From positions 1 to 58,589 of the forward strand of contig CAIMVD010000019.1 in NCBI GenBank assembly GCA_903844815.1: DNA of 58,589 bases, read 5' to 3'. Shown here piece by piece: positions 37,615 to 49,100 of the stretch. Position 1 is the stretch's first letter; each line of letters starts with the position of its first letter. A model generated the notes under the pieces. That model did no database searches and was not told the DNA's origin. It was given only the letters and a program-made list of their open reading frames with translations. Both the position numbers and the translations under genes were made by a program. Source of the stretch: an uncultured Bacteroidota bacterium. Lineage in GTDB: Bacteria; Bacteroidota; Bacteroidia; Bacteroidales; VadinHA17.

Positions 37615-39312
37615 TTATTTTTTTATTTCCTCCGCTCTGTCGGGCTTCCGGAAAAATATAAAATCACCTCCCTGATCGCCTGCATTTTTCAGGATACCGA
37701 ATTGAGGTATAATATTATTTGAAAGCACTTTTGGCTTAATTCCGAAAAAAAGCTGTTCCGAAGGCAGATATTTTTCTTTATTTTCTGATAATGAGAGAAT
37801 AAAATTCTTTACAAAAACACTTTCATCCGGAACCTCGGTCAGATCTCCGCTGGTCATCGCCTTTTTACTGGTTTTAAAATATAGTTCCGGAATAGTTTTA
37901 TCTTCTTCGGTTATGAAAGCCCTGGTTCTGAATATGCCGCCAGCGAAGCAGGCATCTGCTATTATGAGAGTATGCCTTGCATTACACTTTCCGGCATAAC
38001 CTGTTATTATACTGTTCATTATCCAGCTGTCGACTGCTTTTGCCAAAGCATCTGAAGGCAGCCAGTATCCCATGCTGTTTTTTTCATCCCAGGAACCGTG
38101 TCCTGCATAAAAAACCAAAAGGTTATCCACACTTTTTATAACATTATTGAGTGAATCAAGTTTTCCTGTAATTTCTTCCTTAACCGGATTTATAAGAAGA
38201 AAAACATCCCTTTGGTCAAAAGTATAATTCTCAATTAGAACATTTCTTACTTTTCTTGCATCAAAAACAGGATAATAAAGATCGGGCATTTTTGCATCAA
38301 GATACTTGCTGACGCCAATTATAACGGCAAAGTTTCTGCCTGATTCTGTAATTTTTCCTTCCTTTAGAAAGTTCAAAGAATCAGAAACTATTTTGTTATC
38401 AGATGGGAGAGCAAGCCTTGTGACTACAATAAGACACTTTGTCCATCCGGCGCAGTTTTTAGCTTCTATGACAATATTGTTATCTCCTGAATTCAGGGGT
38501 ATTCTTGCGAGAAATGATCCGTCGTTAAGCGAGGGTGCCTCTTGCCCGTTAACTGAAATTATCTCAACAGGGCAATCAGATCTGACCTTTCCTGTTATTA
38601 CTATTGATGATTCAGCTGTCTGTCTGCCTTTTATTGAAGGATCCGTAATTATTAATTCAGGCTTTTCGCTGATAATCGGATCGGCTGTTACCGAAACAGC
38701 CGGAAGTGATTTAAGTCTTATCAGGGATGCGTATTTGCCATCAGCGGAAGAAATATTTTCCACTTCAAACCTGTTATCCATAATACAGGATGAACCGGAA
38801 CTCTCGCCGGGAGACGAATCGATTAAAACAGTGATGCCATTTTTATTAATATTGCTGAGTCTTTTTAACAGATCCTCGAGCCCAAACATATAAAAAGTCT
38901 CATTATCCGATACATCAACCGGGACCAGATATAGTTTACCTGATCCGGAATCGGTAAATGTTTTTCCGCGGTAATAAAAAATGAAGTTTGAGTTTTCAGG
39001 AATTATTTTCTGCAGTCTGGCAATGGCCAGTTTGATGCTGGTGTTTAATGCATCGGGATAAAAAAGAATATTACCCGATGGTATTCCAAGCGTTTTTATC
39101 AGCATTTGCTGAAATCTTTCCGCCTGGAAAATTGCACGTTCATCATTCCCGACATATGAGCTTGCTGCCGATTGATAATCTTCGTTAGCAATAATTATGG
39201 CGTAAGTATTCGCTCCGGCAGAACCATTCTTCAAAAGATATTCCGAAATGTTATTCTGTGCAGTAACAATTATGCTTGAAATTAACAAGAAGAAGGTCAA
39301 TGCTGTCTTCAT
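37615..39312 (-). CDS. Exported caspase-fold protein with an inactive and an active domain
   Basis: The 565-residue product has a signal peptide (about 1-19). The first caspase-like domain (about 35-190) keeps the fold segments TYAIIIANEDYQ and KLYLVPVD, but the catalytic His region reads FYYRGKTF and the Cys position is Ser167 (LIDSSPGE), so it should be inactive. An Ig-like domain follows (about 215-300). The second caspase domain (about 325-550) has the intact dyad His405 in FYAGHG and Cys455 in DACFAGG. It should act outside the cytoplasm. Confidence 0.88.
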   Translation of the reverse strand: MKTALTFFLLISSIIVTAQNNISEYLLKNGSAGANTYAIIIANEDYQSAASSYVGNDERAIFQAERFQQMLIKTLGIPSGNILFYPDALNTSIKLAIARLQKIIPENSNFIFYYRGKTFTDSGSGKLYLVPVDVSDNETFYMFGLEDLLKRLSNINKNGITVLIDSSPGESSGSSCIMDNRFEVENISSADGKYASLIRLKSLPAVSVTADPIISEKPELIITDPSIKGRQTAESSIVITGKVRSDCPVEIISVNGQEAPSLNDGSFLARIPLNSGDNNIVIEAKNCAGWTKCLIVVTRLALPSDNKIVSDSLNFLKEGKITESGRNFAVIIGVSKYLDAKMPDLYYPVFDARKVRNVLIENYTFDQRDVFLLINPVKEEITGKLDSLNNVIKSVDNLLVFYAGHGSWDEKNSMGYWLPSDALAKAVDSWIMNSIITGYAGKCNARHTLIIADACFAGGIFRTRAFITEEDKTIPELYFKTSKKAMTSGDLTEVPDESVFVKNFILSLSENKEKYLPSEQLFFGIKPKVLSNNIIPQFGILKNAGDQGGDFIFFRKPDRAEEIKK

Positions 39313-39391
39313 AAATAACAGATTTTAACTTATTGGCTGGCAGGCTGCTAAGACAGTTCCTGAATTCAGGTGAGCGCTTTGATAATCAAGT

Positions 39392-40030
39392 TCAGATACC
39401 CATAAGTTTTTCAAGTTTACCTTCATTAAGTTTGAGTTTGTCCTTAAGCTCCTGCCGGACAACTTTTTTGGCTATTTCAAGTGATTGCCTTGTATCGTAC
39501 ATAAGCCGAACCTGAACCTCTATTTTATCATTGCCAATATTCCTGAAAAGTTTAAAAGACGGGTCAACGTAGCCCAATTCCATGGCAATAATATTCTTTG
39601 CCGACTGGACAATTTCAGTAACTGACGCCGCTTCCTGAGTTGTTAACTGAGCATTCCCGATATTTGCCGAGATGAGAGAACTCATATTTGTCTGAATTAA
39701 TCCTGCGAGCTGGAGTTTTCCAAGCTCAACGGCCTGAAGTTCAGCTGCTGATTTTGTCTCTCCTACAGCATTGCCATCACCGGAAATATAGATAACATTG
39801 CCTTTGTCATCAGACATAACCTGTTTCATCCAGGTATTCTCAAGGACTTTTGCCAGGGGAATTGATCCCGGAGCAACAGACCAGCCTGCTTTTTCATATT
39901 TCTTCGCCTCTTTACGGGCTTCCCTCATGGCTTTATCCTTTAACTCCTTTTGAAGATCCTTTGTAGTCTGTTGCGACAAAACAACCACTGAAATAAGGCA
40001 ACTTAGAATGATACTGAGTAATTTCTTCAT
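39392..40030 (-). CDS. Exported small helical protein, unrecognised family
   Basis: The 212-residue product has a signal peptide (about 1-19), a lysine-rich helix (about 25-48) and a middle domain with AVGETKSAAELQAVELGKLQ and an IEVQVRLMYDTRQ strand. This pattern recalls LPP20/SIMPL-like periplasmic proteins, but I cannot assign it firmly. The last 30 residues form a charged helix. It lies between the two caspase-like genes on the same strand, with gaps of 79 and 117 bp. Confidence 0.65.
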   Translation of the reverse strand: MKKLLSIILSCLISVVVLSQQTTKDLQKELKDKAMREARKEAKKYEKAGWSVAPGSIPLAKVLENTWMKQVMSDDKGNVIYISGDGNAVGETKSAAELQAVELGKLQLAGLIQTNMSSLISANIGNAQLTTQEAASVTEIVQSAKNIIAMELGYVDPSFKLFRNIGNDKIEVQVRLMYDTRQSLEIAKKVVRQELKDKLKLNEGKLEKLMGI

Positions 40031-40147
40031 GAATCTTGGTTTTAAATTATTAATATTTGTCAGAAGCTGAATTCATTTGTAATCTGCCGGGTTTTTATTT
40101 TTTATCTCAATGATGTATGCAATGGAGATTTATTTTGATCAGATTAA

Positions 40148-41779
40148 TTACTTCAGGGTCCAGTTTTTCCAGCTGTCTCCAAGCTCATAGCTTACACGCG
40201 TCTGCGGATTCTGTTCCTTGTTGTTAACCATTACGGAACGGATCCCGACCTCTGAACTCAGATAGTCGGACAACTCCTTTAAATTAAGCGACCCCTGAGT
40301 ATCTTTTAACTTCTTCAGAAGGAAATATGTAAATATCCCATGCTGTTTCTCCGCATATGGCAACGAAGACTGTTCTCCTGAACTTGAGCTGAAAACAACA
40401 ATATTCCCTTTCAGGAGGTTATCCTTTGGTTTAATCATAACACCACGTGAAGCCAGAAGGCCTTGATTTCGACCACCTCCGCTGAAACAGGCATCCAGAA
40501 AAACAACAATGCGTTTTGTAGGATATTCTGTTATCTTTTTAAACAAATCGGACTGTTTTATGGCAAATTGGAGACTTGTGCCTGTTACATCGACTGGCAT
40601 GAGGTATGGTTCCTTTGTTTTTTCATCCGGGAAACCATGTCCGGCATAAAAAACATAGATTTCAGCTTTCCCCTGCATGTTTTTTGCAATACTGTTAATC
40701 TGGCCAATTGCCTGATGCATCTCCATTGCCTTTCCATTTAAAACCAGGATAATGTTTTCATTGGGAATCCCGACTATTTTGAGTGCATATTCCCTGAATA
40801 CTTCTGCATCATGAATAGCATAGTCGACGTTTGATTCTGTTTTTAATGAAGGCTGGAACGATGAATAATCTTCATTTCCAATGATCAGTGCAAACCTGTT
40901 GGGGTCAGGGGTAGCTGTTTCGGGAATTCCTACGTCAACATCCGAAGGTTTCCTGACATGTGATTCAGGAACTCCTGACTGGGCAACGTTCGTTGCCTCG
41001 GGTTTCCTGCATTCAACAGAAAATGTCCTTTTAGCGGTTAACCCTTTTTTATCGACTGCGACAATAGTGATTGGATTCTCAAATCCGACTTTTAAACGGA
41101 CTTCAGCACTGAAGGCAGAATCGTTTATTTGCACTGCCGGAGTGTTATTTATTGAAACCCTCTCTATTCCGGCAACATCTTTGGCGTAGATCTGAACATT
41201 AATAATTGTAGTGTCGACAATTGGTTTCATGCCCTCTTCAATTCCTTCAGGGGTAATTACTACTATATCAGGGCCTATTTTATGAATAATAAACAGCGAG
41301 TCTATATTTATTGAACAGAAGTTGATCTTTGGCCGCTTAAAAAGAAACTCCTGTCTTGTCAAAGTATCGCTTGATGCCGTCCTTCCGGGAGAATACGCAA
41401 ATGGGAAATTAATGCCAATTTTACCTCCCTTGTACATTTCGTCTATCTCAAAGGTATAGACCACCGTAGAGTTAAAAGCAACAATAGCTGTTGAAGAAGG
41501 GCTTACAAGCCTGATTGGAACGGGAAGGCTTTTAATCAACTGGTCCCTGTCGATACACACAAGGGAAACAGTATCATAGGTAACGGTAAGCTGAGCTGTA
41601 ACCCATGTAGCCTTGAGGGTAATGTCAAAAAGATTGTTCTTAATGGGTCCTGATGCCATATCAATCCTGCAATTCTTGCCGGGACCGGTGGAGAGCAGCT
41701 GCGATTGTGAAAAGCATTCATCAACAGATGAAATGAAGATCAGGATGCAGATTAAATAAGTGAAAACATTTCTATTCAT
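40148..41779 (-). CDS. Exported caspase family protein (Peptidase C14 type)
   Basis: The 543-residue product has a signal peptide (about 1-25), an N-terminal strand-rich region (about 30-150), an Ig-like domain (about 180-258), and a caspase domain (about 295-535). The catalytic pair is His381 in VFYAGHGFPDE and Cys431 in FLDACFSGG. The domain starts with FALIIGNEDYSSF, the usual first strand. Such peptidases cut after Arg/Lys or Asp in other bacteria, and the specificity here is unknown. It follows the barrel gene closely and precedes the small exported protein. Confidence 0.9.
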   Translation of the reverse strand: MNRNVFTYLICILIFISSVDECFSQSQLLSTGPGKNCRIDMASGPIKNNLFDITLKATWVTAQLTVTYDTVSLVCIDRDQLIKSLPVPIRLVSPSSTAIVAFNSTVVYTFEIDEMYKGGKIGINFPFAYSPGRTASSDTLTRQEFLFKRPKINFCSINIDSLFIIHKIGPDIVVITPEGIEEGMKPIVDTTIINVQIYAKDVAGIERVSINNTPAVQINDSAFSAEVRLKVGFENPITIVAVDKKGLTAKRTFSVECRKPEATNVAQSGVPESHVRKPSDVDVGIPETATPDPNRFALIIGNEDYSSFQPSLKTESNVDYAIHDAEVFREYALKIVGIPNENIILVLNGKAMEMHQAIGQINSIAKNMQGKAEIYVFYAGHGFPDEKTKEPYLMPVDVTGTSLQFAIKQSDLFKKITEYPTKRIVVFLDACFSGGGRNQGLLASRGVMIKPKDNLLKGNIVVFSSSSGEQSSLPYAEKQHGIFTYFLLKKLKDTQGSLNLKELSDYLSSEVGIRSVMVNNKEQNPQTRVSYELGDSWKNWTLK

Positions 41780-41793
41780 AATAGATCAGACAT

Positions 41794-43146
41794 TTACAGG
41801 ATTTTATATGAAAGGCCTATTTCTATTGCCGCGGATTGCAGAAATGCATTTATAACAGGATCTTTCAAAATGTTGTTAAAATCATTTGGGTGACGGATTT
41901 TATTGAAACCAATATCAGTCAGACCGTAATTAATTCTGGCTCCGGCTTTAATTACAAATGATCTGCCGATGTTATAAGAAGCCCCAAACTCACTGGTTAC
42001 AAAAATGAGCTTACTGGTAAGTGTCATGTCATTTCTTAAGGATCTGCTGTAATTATAAGTGCCAAAACCATACTCCGGAATATTCTGAAGTGTCACATCA
42101 TACTGTGGATAATAGCCCTTGACGACAGAGGATCCTTCAAGAGTAAAGTATGATTTACTTATAATAGAATAAACTACACCGAAATTGATATAAGCCTTGG
42201 TATTTCCTGTTCCAATGCGTGTTTTAACCAGTAAGGGGATCTCGTTGCACCTGATTGTATTTACTTCCTGAAGATCTGAAATTTTCAAAACAGGGTTATA
42301 ATTATCTCCATCAATATCCTTAACTGTAGCTTCAGATGTCTGATTGTATTCCTTTATTGAATAACCCGTTTCATAAACCGAAGACCTGAATCCGATCCCT
42401 GCTCCAATGCCGTTTGTAATCATAAAAGTAATGTCAAGCGTGGGGCTGAAAGAGGAACCCGGTGATGAAGACCAGATTTTTCCAGAGAAGGCAGGGGCAT
42501 AATATATCCGCGTCAGACTGAACCCTCCCGTCAATCCCAGATATAATCCTTTGGATTTCCGGTCAGCCATATATCTTAGAAATCTGTCTTCCTGGTGAAT
42601 GCCTGTTATCTTGTACATGGAAAGATCCTTCAAACCGGAAGAGGGTACTTTCACAAAAAAGTAGATGTCTCCGTCGTAATTATGTATTTCTTTACCACCG
42701 TAGAGGCCCGTAAGATGCTTCCTTGCTTTTACGACCATCCTGCATAGCCCCTTTTTAGTCAGTGAATCAACTAAGCTAATACTTCCTGTTTCAAGCGACA
42801 GGTCAATACCCTGAGGATAGAATGACCTTATATAGGAGACATATTCTTCAGGTGAACTAAAACTATTCCTTTTTTCGATGTTAAGGTCGTTGTAAATCCC
42901 GTTAAAAATGTTTTTGTCAAATAAAGTGTAAAATTCTGTGATATAGGCTTCATCTAATCTGACGCCATCAGTAGTGAACTGGCCATATTTCTGATACTTC
43001 CCAATTAATTCCCTGAGGTTTGATATTATTTTATTATCATGACTTCCGCCCGGATCTTGTGCTGATATGGCAGAACAGGATAGTAAGCTGATAAGAATTA
43101 ATCCTGCTGCAACTATATATTCTCTTTTTGAATTTTGCATGATCAT
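41794..43146 (-). CDS. Outer-membrane beta-barrel protein with N-terminal soluble part
   Basis: The product (about 450 residues) has a signal peptide ending near SAISAQ, an N-terminal soluble part (about 30-200, with YDGDIYFFVKV), and a C-terminal half of alternating strands typical of outer-membrane barrels (LGLTGGFSLTRIYYAPAF, FVIKAGARINYGLTDIGF, last strand IEIGLSYKIL). I chose the ATG at 43146; a TTG at 43152 is in frame. It lies about 10 bp after the giant T9SS gene and 14 bp before the caspase gene, so these three are probably one operon. Confidence 0.75.
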   Translation of the reverse strand: MIMQNSKREYIVAAGLILISLLSCSAISAQDPGGSHDNKIISNLRELIGKYQKYGQFTTDGVRLDEAYITEFYTLFDKNIFNGIYNDLNIEKRNSFSSPEEYVSYIRSFYPQGIDLSLETGSISLVDSLTKKGLCRMVVKARKHLTGLYGGKEIHNYDGDIYFFVKVPSSGLKDLSMYKITGIHQEDRFLRYMADRKSKGLYLGLTGGFSLTRIYYAPAFSGKIWSSSPGSSFSPTLDITFMITNGIGAGIGFRSSVYETGYSIKEYNQTSEATVKDIDGDNYNPVLKISDLQEVNTIRCNEIPLLVKTRIGTGNTKAYINFGVVYSIISKSYFTLEGSSVVKGYYPQYDVTLQNIPEYGFGTYNYSRSLRNDMTLTSKLIFVTSEFGASYNIGRSFVIKAGARINYGLTDIGFNKIRHPNDFNNILKDPVINAFLQSAAIEIGLSYKIL

Positions 43147-43155
43147 ATCCAAAAG

Positions 43156-46100
43156 TTAAAGAATTAGGATTTTATTACTCGTGATTTTCTCTCCTTTTAT
43201 TTCAATATCAAGAAGATATGCTCCTTTTGCAAGATTTTTCAGGGAAATGGATTTTTTAAGCTTCTCTTCAGTTTTGAGGTCACTTTCAACATACCTGATA
43301 ACCCCGAATGAATCGATTACCCTGATTATCATAATGCCTGTTTCAGGGCAGGCCATCTCGAAATTAATTTCCCCGTGACTTGGATTAGGATACACTACCA
43401 GGCCGGCTACCGGACCTACTGATACAGGACCTGACCGTGTAAAACATCCTCTTGAGTCTGTTATCCTGACAACATAATTACCGTATACCGCGCGGGCTTC
43501 AAAATATTGGCCGGTTGCACCCTCAATAGGATTATTATTTAAATACCACTGATATTCATTCATATCGTGAATAAGGCATATGAGAAGGTTAATGCGGCCT
43601 TTCTTTTTAATCTCTGGTACAGCGGGAGGTGTATCCTCAGTAACATTTACTGATTTAGTATCCGTAATGGAGCAACCTGTAGATAGAAGTTCCTGTGTAA
43701 GGTTAACGCTGCCTTCATTTGAGGTATTGTTCCAAAGTACTGAGATTTTCCCGGTTCCCTGACCCTCAACAATAGCACCACCTGAAACATCCCAGGTGTA
43801 GTTGATCCCGCTCTTGAGAGTAACGCTGTATTTGCTGTCCTGCTGTCCCTTGCAAACCCATTCAATTCCGGATATTTCGACTGATGACGGACCTTGTTTT
43901 ATGCTGACGGCCAATTGATCCGACCAGATACTCTGGCAGGTGCCATTCTCACCTCTGACCCGTAGCATGACAATTCCGGCAAAGTCCTTATTCCATACGA
44001 CACTGATAGCTGATCCGGTTCCTGTAATTGCTCCTGCGGAAGCAGGGGCAATTTCCCAGATGTACGATTTCGCAGCCATGGAATTTGTTGTATAATCCGA
44101 TGAAAGTGTTCCCTGGCAAATTGAACTGCTTCCCCCGGGCTTATTTACAATTATATTGTCATCACACTGGGTTACAAACTGTTTGATCGAAGAGTAATTA
44201 GTTCCATTGCTGCTTGTAGCTTTCGCCCTGTAATAGTAAATTGTGTTTTTATTCAGGGAAAATATTGTTGCCGAAGTTTGAAGATCGGTATTTCCCAAAA
44301 TTCCGGAAGGAGCTGCTCCGATACTACCACCAAGATCAGTAGTGCTGCCATATTCAAAAACTACTGTTGTCGAAGATCCCATTGGATTCACAGTTGCAAC
44401 TAAACTGGCTGAGTTTGTTGTGACATTAACGGCCCCAGAGGATACTATACGCGGACTGTTCATATTAAAAGCGCTTACTGAACCAGATGATACCGTTGAA
44501 CCATCGCCTGCATACAAACAATAATAGTAAGTAACAGGGCTTATACCGGTTATTGTTGCACTGACATTTATAACACTGTCTTTGGCAGTTATCTTTGAAG
44601 CAGCTGATGCCGTTGAATTCATGGCGTTCGGCGAAAGACCATATTTAAAATAAGCATCTAAGGTGAACCCTTTCGGATTTACGGTTCCATTGAGAGTTAC
44701 AGAACTCTCCGTTAAAATCTGTGTATGGCCGGTTGTGACCTCGGGACCTATTTTGAATGTTGCCTCAGTTGAAAACGGGCTCCCTTTATAACCGTTATCC
44801 ACCGCCTGTACACTCCAGTAATAGGTATTAAAAGGAAGGTTGTTAAGGTTAAAAGCGGATCCAAGCTGAGCGTTGCCCATCTCAGGAACTGTAAGCCGTC
44901 CGTTCTTAAGAGCATGAGGACTTACTATTTCCGACCCGCCGGGCGTGGTACCAACCTTTACATTATATGTTAAAGCTGTCAGTGCCGTTTCATTATCACC
45001 CTGTGAAGTCCATGATAAAACTACATTTTTACCTTTTTGAGCCACACTCAGGCCGGTAGGTACATTTGGAGCAGTGTTAACAATTAAGCTATTGTTGCGA
45101 TAGATCTTTGCATTGCCAGAACCTGTTAGAAGAATATCAAGATCTCCGTCATTATCATAATCACACCACTGAACAGAGCACGATGCAACGGTGGTTAAAA
45201 CAATGTTGGGCTGTTCCGTAAAAGAACTATTTCCTTCGTTTCGGTATATTTTAGATATACCTCCTGAATTACCTGGTCTCCAACCTGCAATAAGAATATC
45301 AAGATCTCCGTCATTGTCATAATCACCCCATCTGACAGAACTATTGCTAACACCTGTAAGTAATATGTCAACCTGTTCTGCAAATCCATTATTACCTTCA
45401 TTGCGGTAAATTTTCGACAATGGGACTCCGTTATTTTCTCCCGTGAGTAAAATATCCAAATCTCCGTCGCTGTCAAAGTCGCCCCATTGAGCAGAACTGC
45501 TGTATACACCTGTTAATGAAATACTGCTCATTTCGGTAAATGTCTCATTACCATCATTCCTGTAGATTTTTGCTGACTGCCCCTGATTGCTGTTCCCGGT
45601 AAGCAAAATATCCAGATCACCGTCATTGTCATAATCGCCCCATTGAACCGATCCTCCACCGACATCTAAAATTGAAATTCCGGAACGTTCAACAAAAATA
45701 TTATTCCCATCATTGCGAAAGATTCTTGAAACATAGCCTGATATATTGCTGCCCGTAAGCAGTATATCCAGATCCCCGTCGTTATCATAGTCACCCCATG
45801 CTGCTGAACTGTAACCAACATTTGCAAGGAGAATGTTGCTCTGTTCTGTAAAAGTGTTATTCCCGTTATTCCTGTAAATCTTTGTTATATATGCAGAATT
45901 GTTAATTCCTGTGATAAGTATATCCAGATCTCCGTCATTATCATAGTCACCCCATTGGACTGAACTACTACCAACACCTGTCAGGGAAATTGATGTTTGC
46001 TCAACAAAAATATCATTTCCTTCATTCCTGTATATTTTTGATATTGCTGAACTACCAACCAGACCGGTTAGCAGAATATCCATATCGCCATCATTATCAT

Positions 46101-49100
46101 AGTCGCCCCAGGCAATAGCACCATTTGAAATGCCTGTAAGTGAAAGTCCTGTAACTTCTGAATACTGCGGAATTGTTGAAAAACTCATATCGGAACTGTA
46201 CGTCGTGCCAAGAGAGTTTACTGCTTTTAGCCTGTAATAATATGTTGTACCAGTAGTTAATCCATTAAGAGTGGCGCTGACTGGTACAGCGGTTGTACCA
46301 GTCAGGCTTGCCGGTGAAGATGCTACACTTTGCCAGCTATCATAGACACCTGAAGTTGTTCCATATTCAAAAGTGACAGTCGTTGTGGCATTATTGGCAT
46401 TGACTAAGCCGCTCAGTGCAGCTCCTGACAAAGTAACGCCGGTTGCATTATTAATAGTTACTGTTGGTTCCGCATTAACCAAAGTGAAAGTTCCTTCGGC
46501 AGAGTAGGAGCTGCCCTTGTAACCGTTATCAACTGCCTGGACGCTCCAGTAATAGGTACCCATAACTATATTCTTAAGAACGAAGGAAGTTCCCAGCTGT
46601 GCATTTCCCATTGAGGGTACCGTGAGTTTCCCGTTGCTCAGGGCATTTGGTCTTACTATTTCCGATCCTCCGGGGGTTGTTCCTACTCGTACATTGTAGG
46701 TCAAGGCCTGCGAGGAAGTTTCATTATCGCCCTGTGAGGTCCACGAAAGTGTTACATTTTTTCCATTCTGAGTTGCAGTTAAGGCTGACGGAATATTTGG
46801 AACTGAATTGGCAACTAAGTTGTTGTTAATAAAGATTTTGGCATTCCCATAACCAGACAGGAAGAAATCAAGGTCTCCATCGTTGTCACAGTCTCCCCAT
46901 TGTACCGAACTCCAGGATACTTGTGGCAATAAAATTGTACTCTGATAGGTAAATGCATTATTCCCGTCATTACGGTATACCCTGGATACAGGATATGAAT
47001 TGCAGTATCCAGTGAGCAGTATATCCAGATCACCGTCATTGTCATAGTCGCCAAATACGACAGTTCCTTCAGCAATGCCAATTAGTGAAATATTAACTTG
47101 TTCTGTAAAAGTATTATTGCCTTCGTTTCTGTATATTTTGCAAACAGCCCCTGAAGATGAAGTACCTGAAAGGAGGATATCCAGATCCCCGTCGCTGTCG
47201 TAATCTCCCCATTGAACAGATCCATTATGAACACCTGTCAGAATTATACTGGTTTGCTCATTGAAACCATTATCTCCATCATTTCTGTAAATTTTTGATA
47301 CTGCACCAGAATTACTGCTTCCGGTAAGCAAAATATCCAGATCGCCGTCATTGTCATAATCACCCCATTGTACAAAACCTTCCGAACCTCCTGAAACTCC
47401 TATTAATTGATTATTGCTCAGATCGGTAAAGGTATTACTGCCATTGTTTCGGTAAATTTTCGAAATTACACCGGCAGTACTATTCCCGGTAAGCAAAATA
47501 TCCAGATCACCGTCATTGTCATAGTCGCCCCATGCAGAACAACTTTGACTGATGCCAGGCAAACCCATGCTGCTCTGTTCAATAAATGTATTATTGCCGC
47601 CATTTCTATATATCTTACAAACAGGACCTGAAGAGGCAAGCCCAGACAATAGTATGTCTATGAAACCGTCCTTATCATAATCTCCCCATGCTGCTGACCC
47701 GCTTTGAATACCGGTAAATAATATTTGGGTTTGCTCGGTAAAAACATTGTTCCCATCGTTGCGATAAAGTTTGGTGAATGGCGGCAGGTCGTAAGTTATT
47801 ACTCCCGTAATCAATATGTCCAAATCCCCGTCATTATCATAGTCGCCCCATGCAGAAGAGCCTGAAGAAGAAGCAGGCATTGACAGGCTACCCAATTCGG
47901 TGAATTGAGGCGGAGTTGAAAAACTAATTTCGGAGCTGTAAGTAGTCCCGACTGAGTTAGTTGCCTTTAATCTGAAATAGTAAGTGGTTGAGCTGCTTAA
48001 CCCGGTTATTGATGAAGACACAGCCACACCGCTGTTGCCAGAAACTGTGCCCGGATTAACAGCTATGCTTTTCCAGTTGGCATAGTCGCCTGCAATTGTG
48101 CCATACTCAAAAGCAGGGGTCGTAGTTGCGTTATTAGCTGTAACAATCCCGCTTAAGATGGCACCTGATAAAGTTATATTTGCGGCTGAATTTACTTCAG
48201 CTGTTGGAACTGCGTTAACCAGTGTAAAGGTTCCTTCGGTGGCAAAGGAGCTACCCTTATAGCCATTATCTACTGCCTGAACGCTCCAGTAATACGTTCC
48301 CATTTTTAAATTCAGCAGATTAAATGAAGTTCCCATCTGCGCATTCCCCATTGCAGGGGCTGTAAGTTTTCCATTGCCAAGGGCATGCGGGCTGACAATG
48401 CCTGTACCGCCGGGAGTTGTACCGACACGAACATTGTAGGTTAATGATTGAATTGTAGTTTCAGCATCACCCTGCGAAGTCCATGTGAGAGTTACGTTCG
48501 TGCCATTTTTGATGACAGTTAACCCAATTGGCGCATTCGGAGTAGTATTGGCAATAATGCTATTATTCCTGAATATTTTTGAAATGCCATCACCAGTCAA
48601 AATAATGTCAAGATCGCCATCATTATCATAGTCTCCCCACTTTACTGAACTGCTGCTCACGCCTGTTAATACAATATTGTTTTGTTCGGTAAGAGTGTTA
48701 CTGCCATCGTTTCTGTAGATCTTGGATATGGCGGAAGGTATTCCTCCTGTTGCGCCGGTTAGCATTAAGTCCAAATCCCCATCATTATCATAGTCGCCCC
48801 ATCCTGCAGAGCCAGGTCCTACGGCTGTTAAAGAAATCCCTGTTTGATCAGTAAATATATTGTTCCCGTCGTTACGGTAGATTTTTGAAGTTTTACCAGA
48901 ATTAGTGTCTCCGCTAAGCAATATGTCCAAATCACCATCCCCATCATAATCCCCCCATTGAGAAGTACTGCTACTTACACTGGTCAACGAAATGCCCGTT
49001 TGCTCCGAAAACGTATTATTCCCTTCATTCCTGTACACCTTGGATACTCGTCCCGAATTGCTGTTGCCTGCGAGTAAAATATCGAGATCCCCGTCATTGT

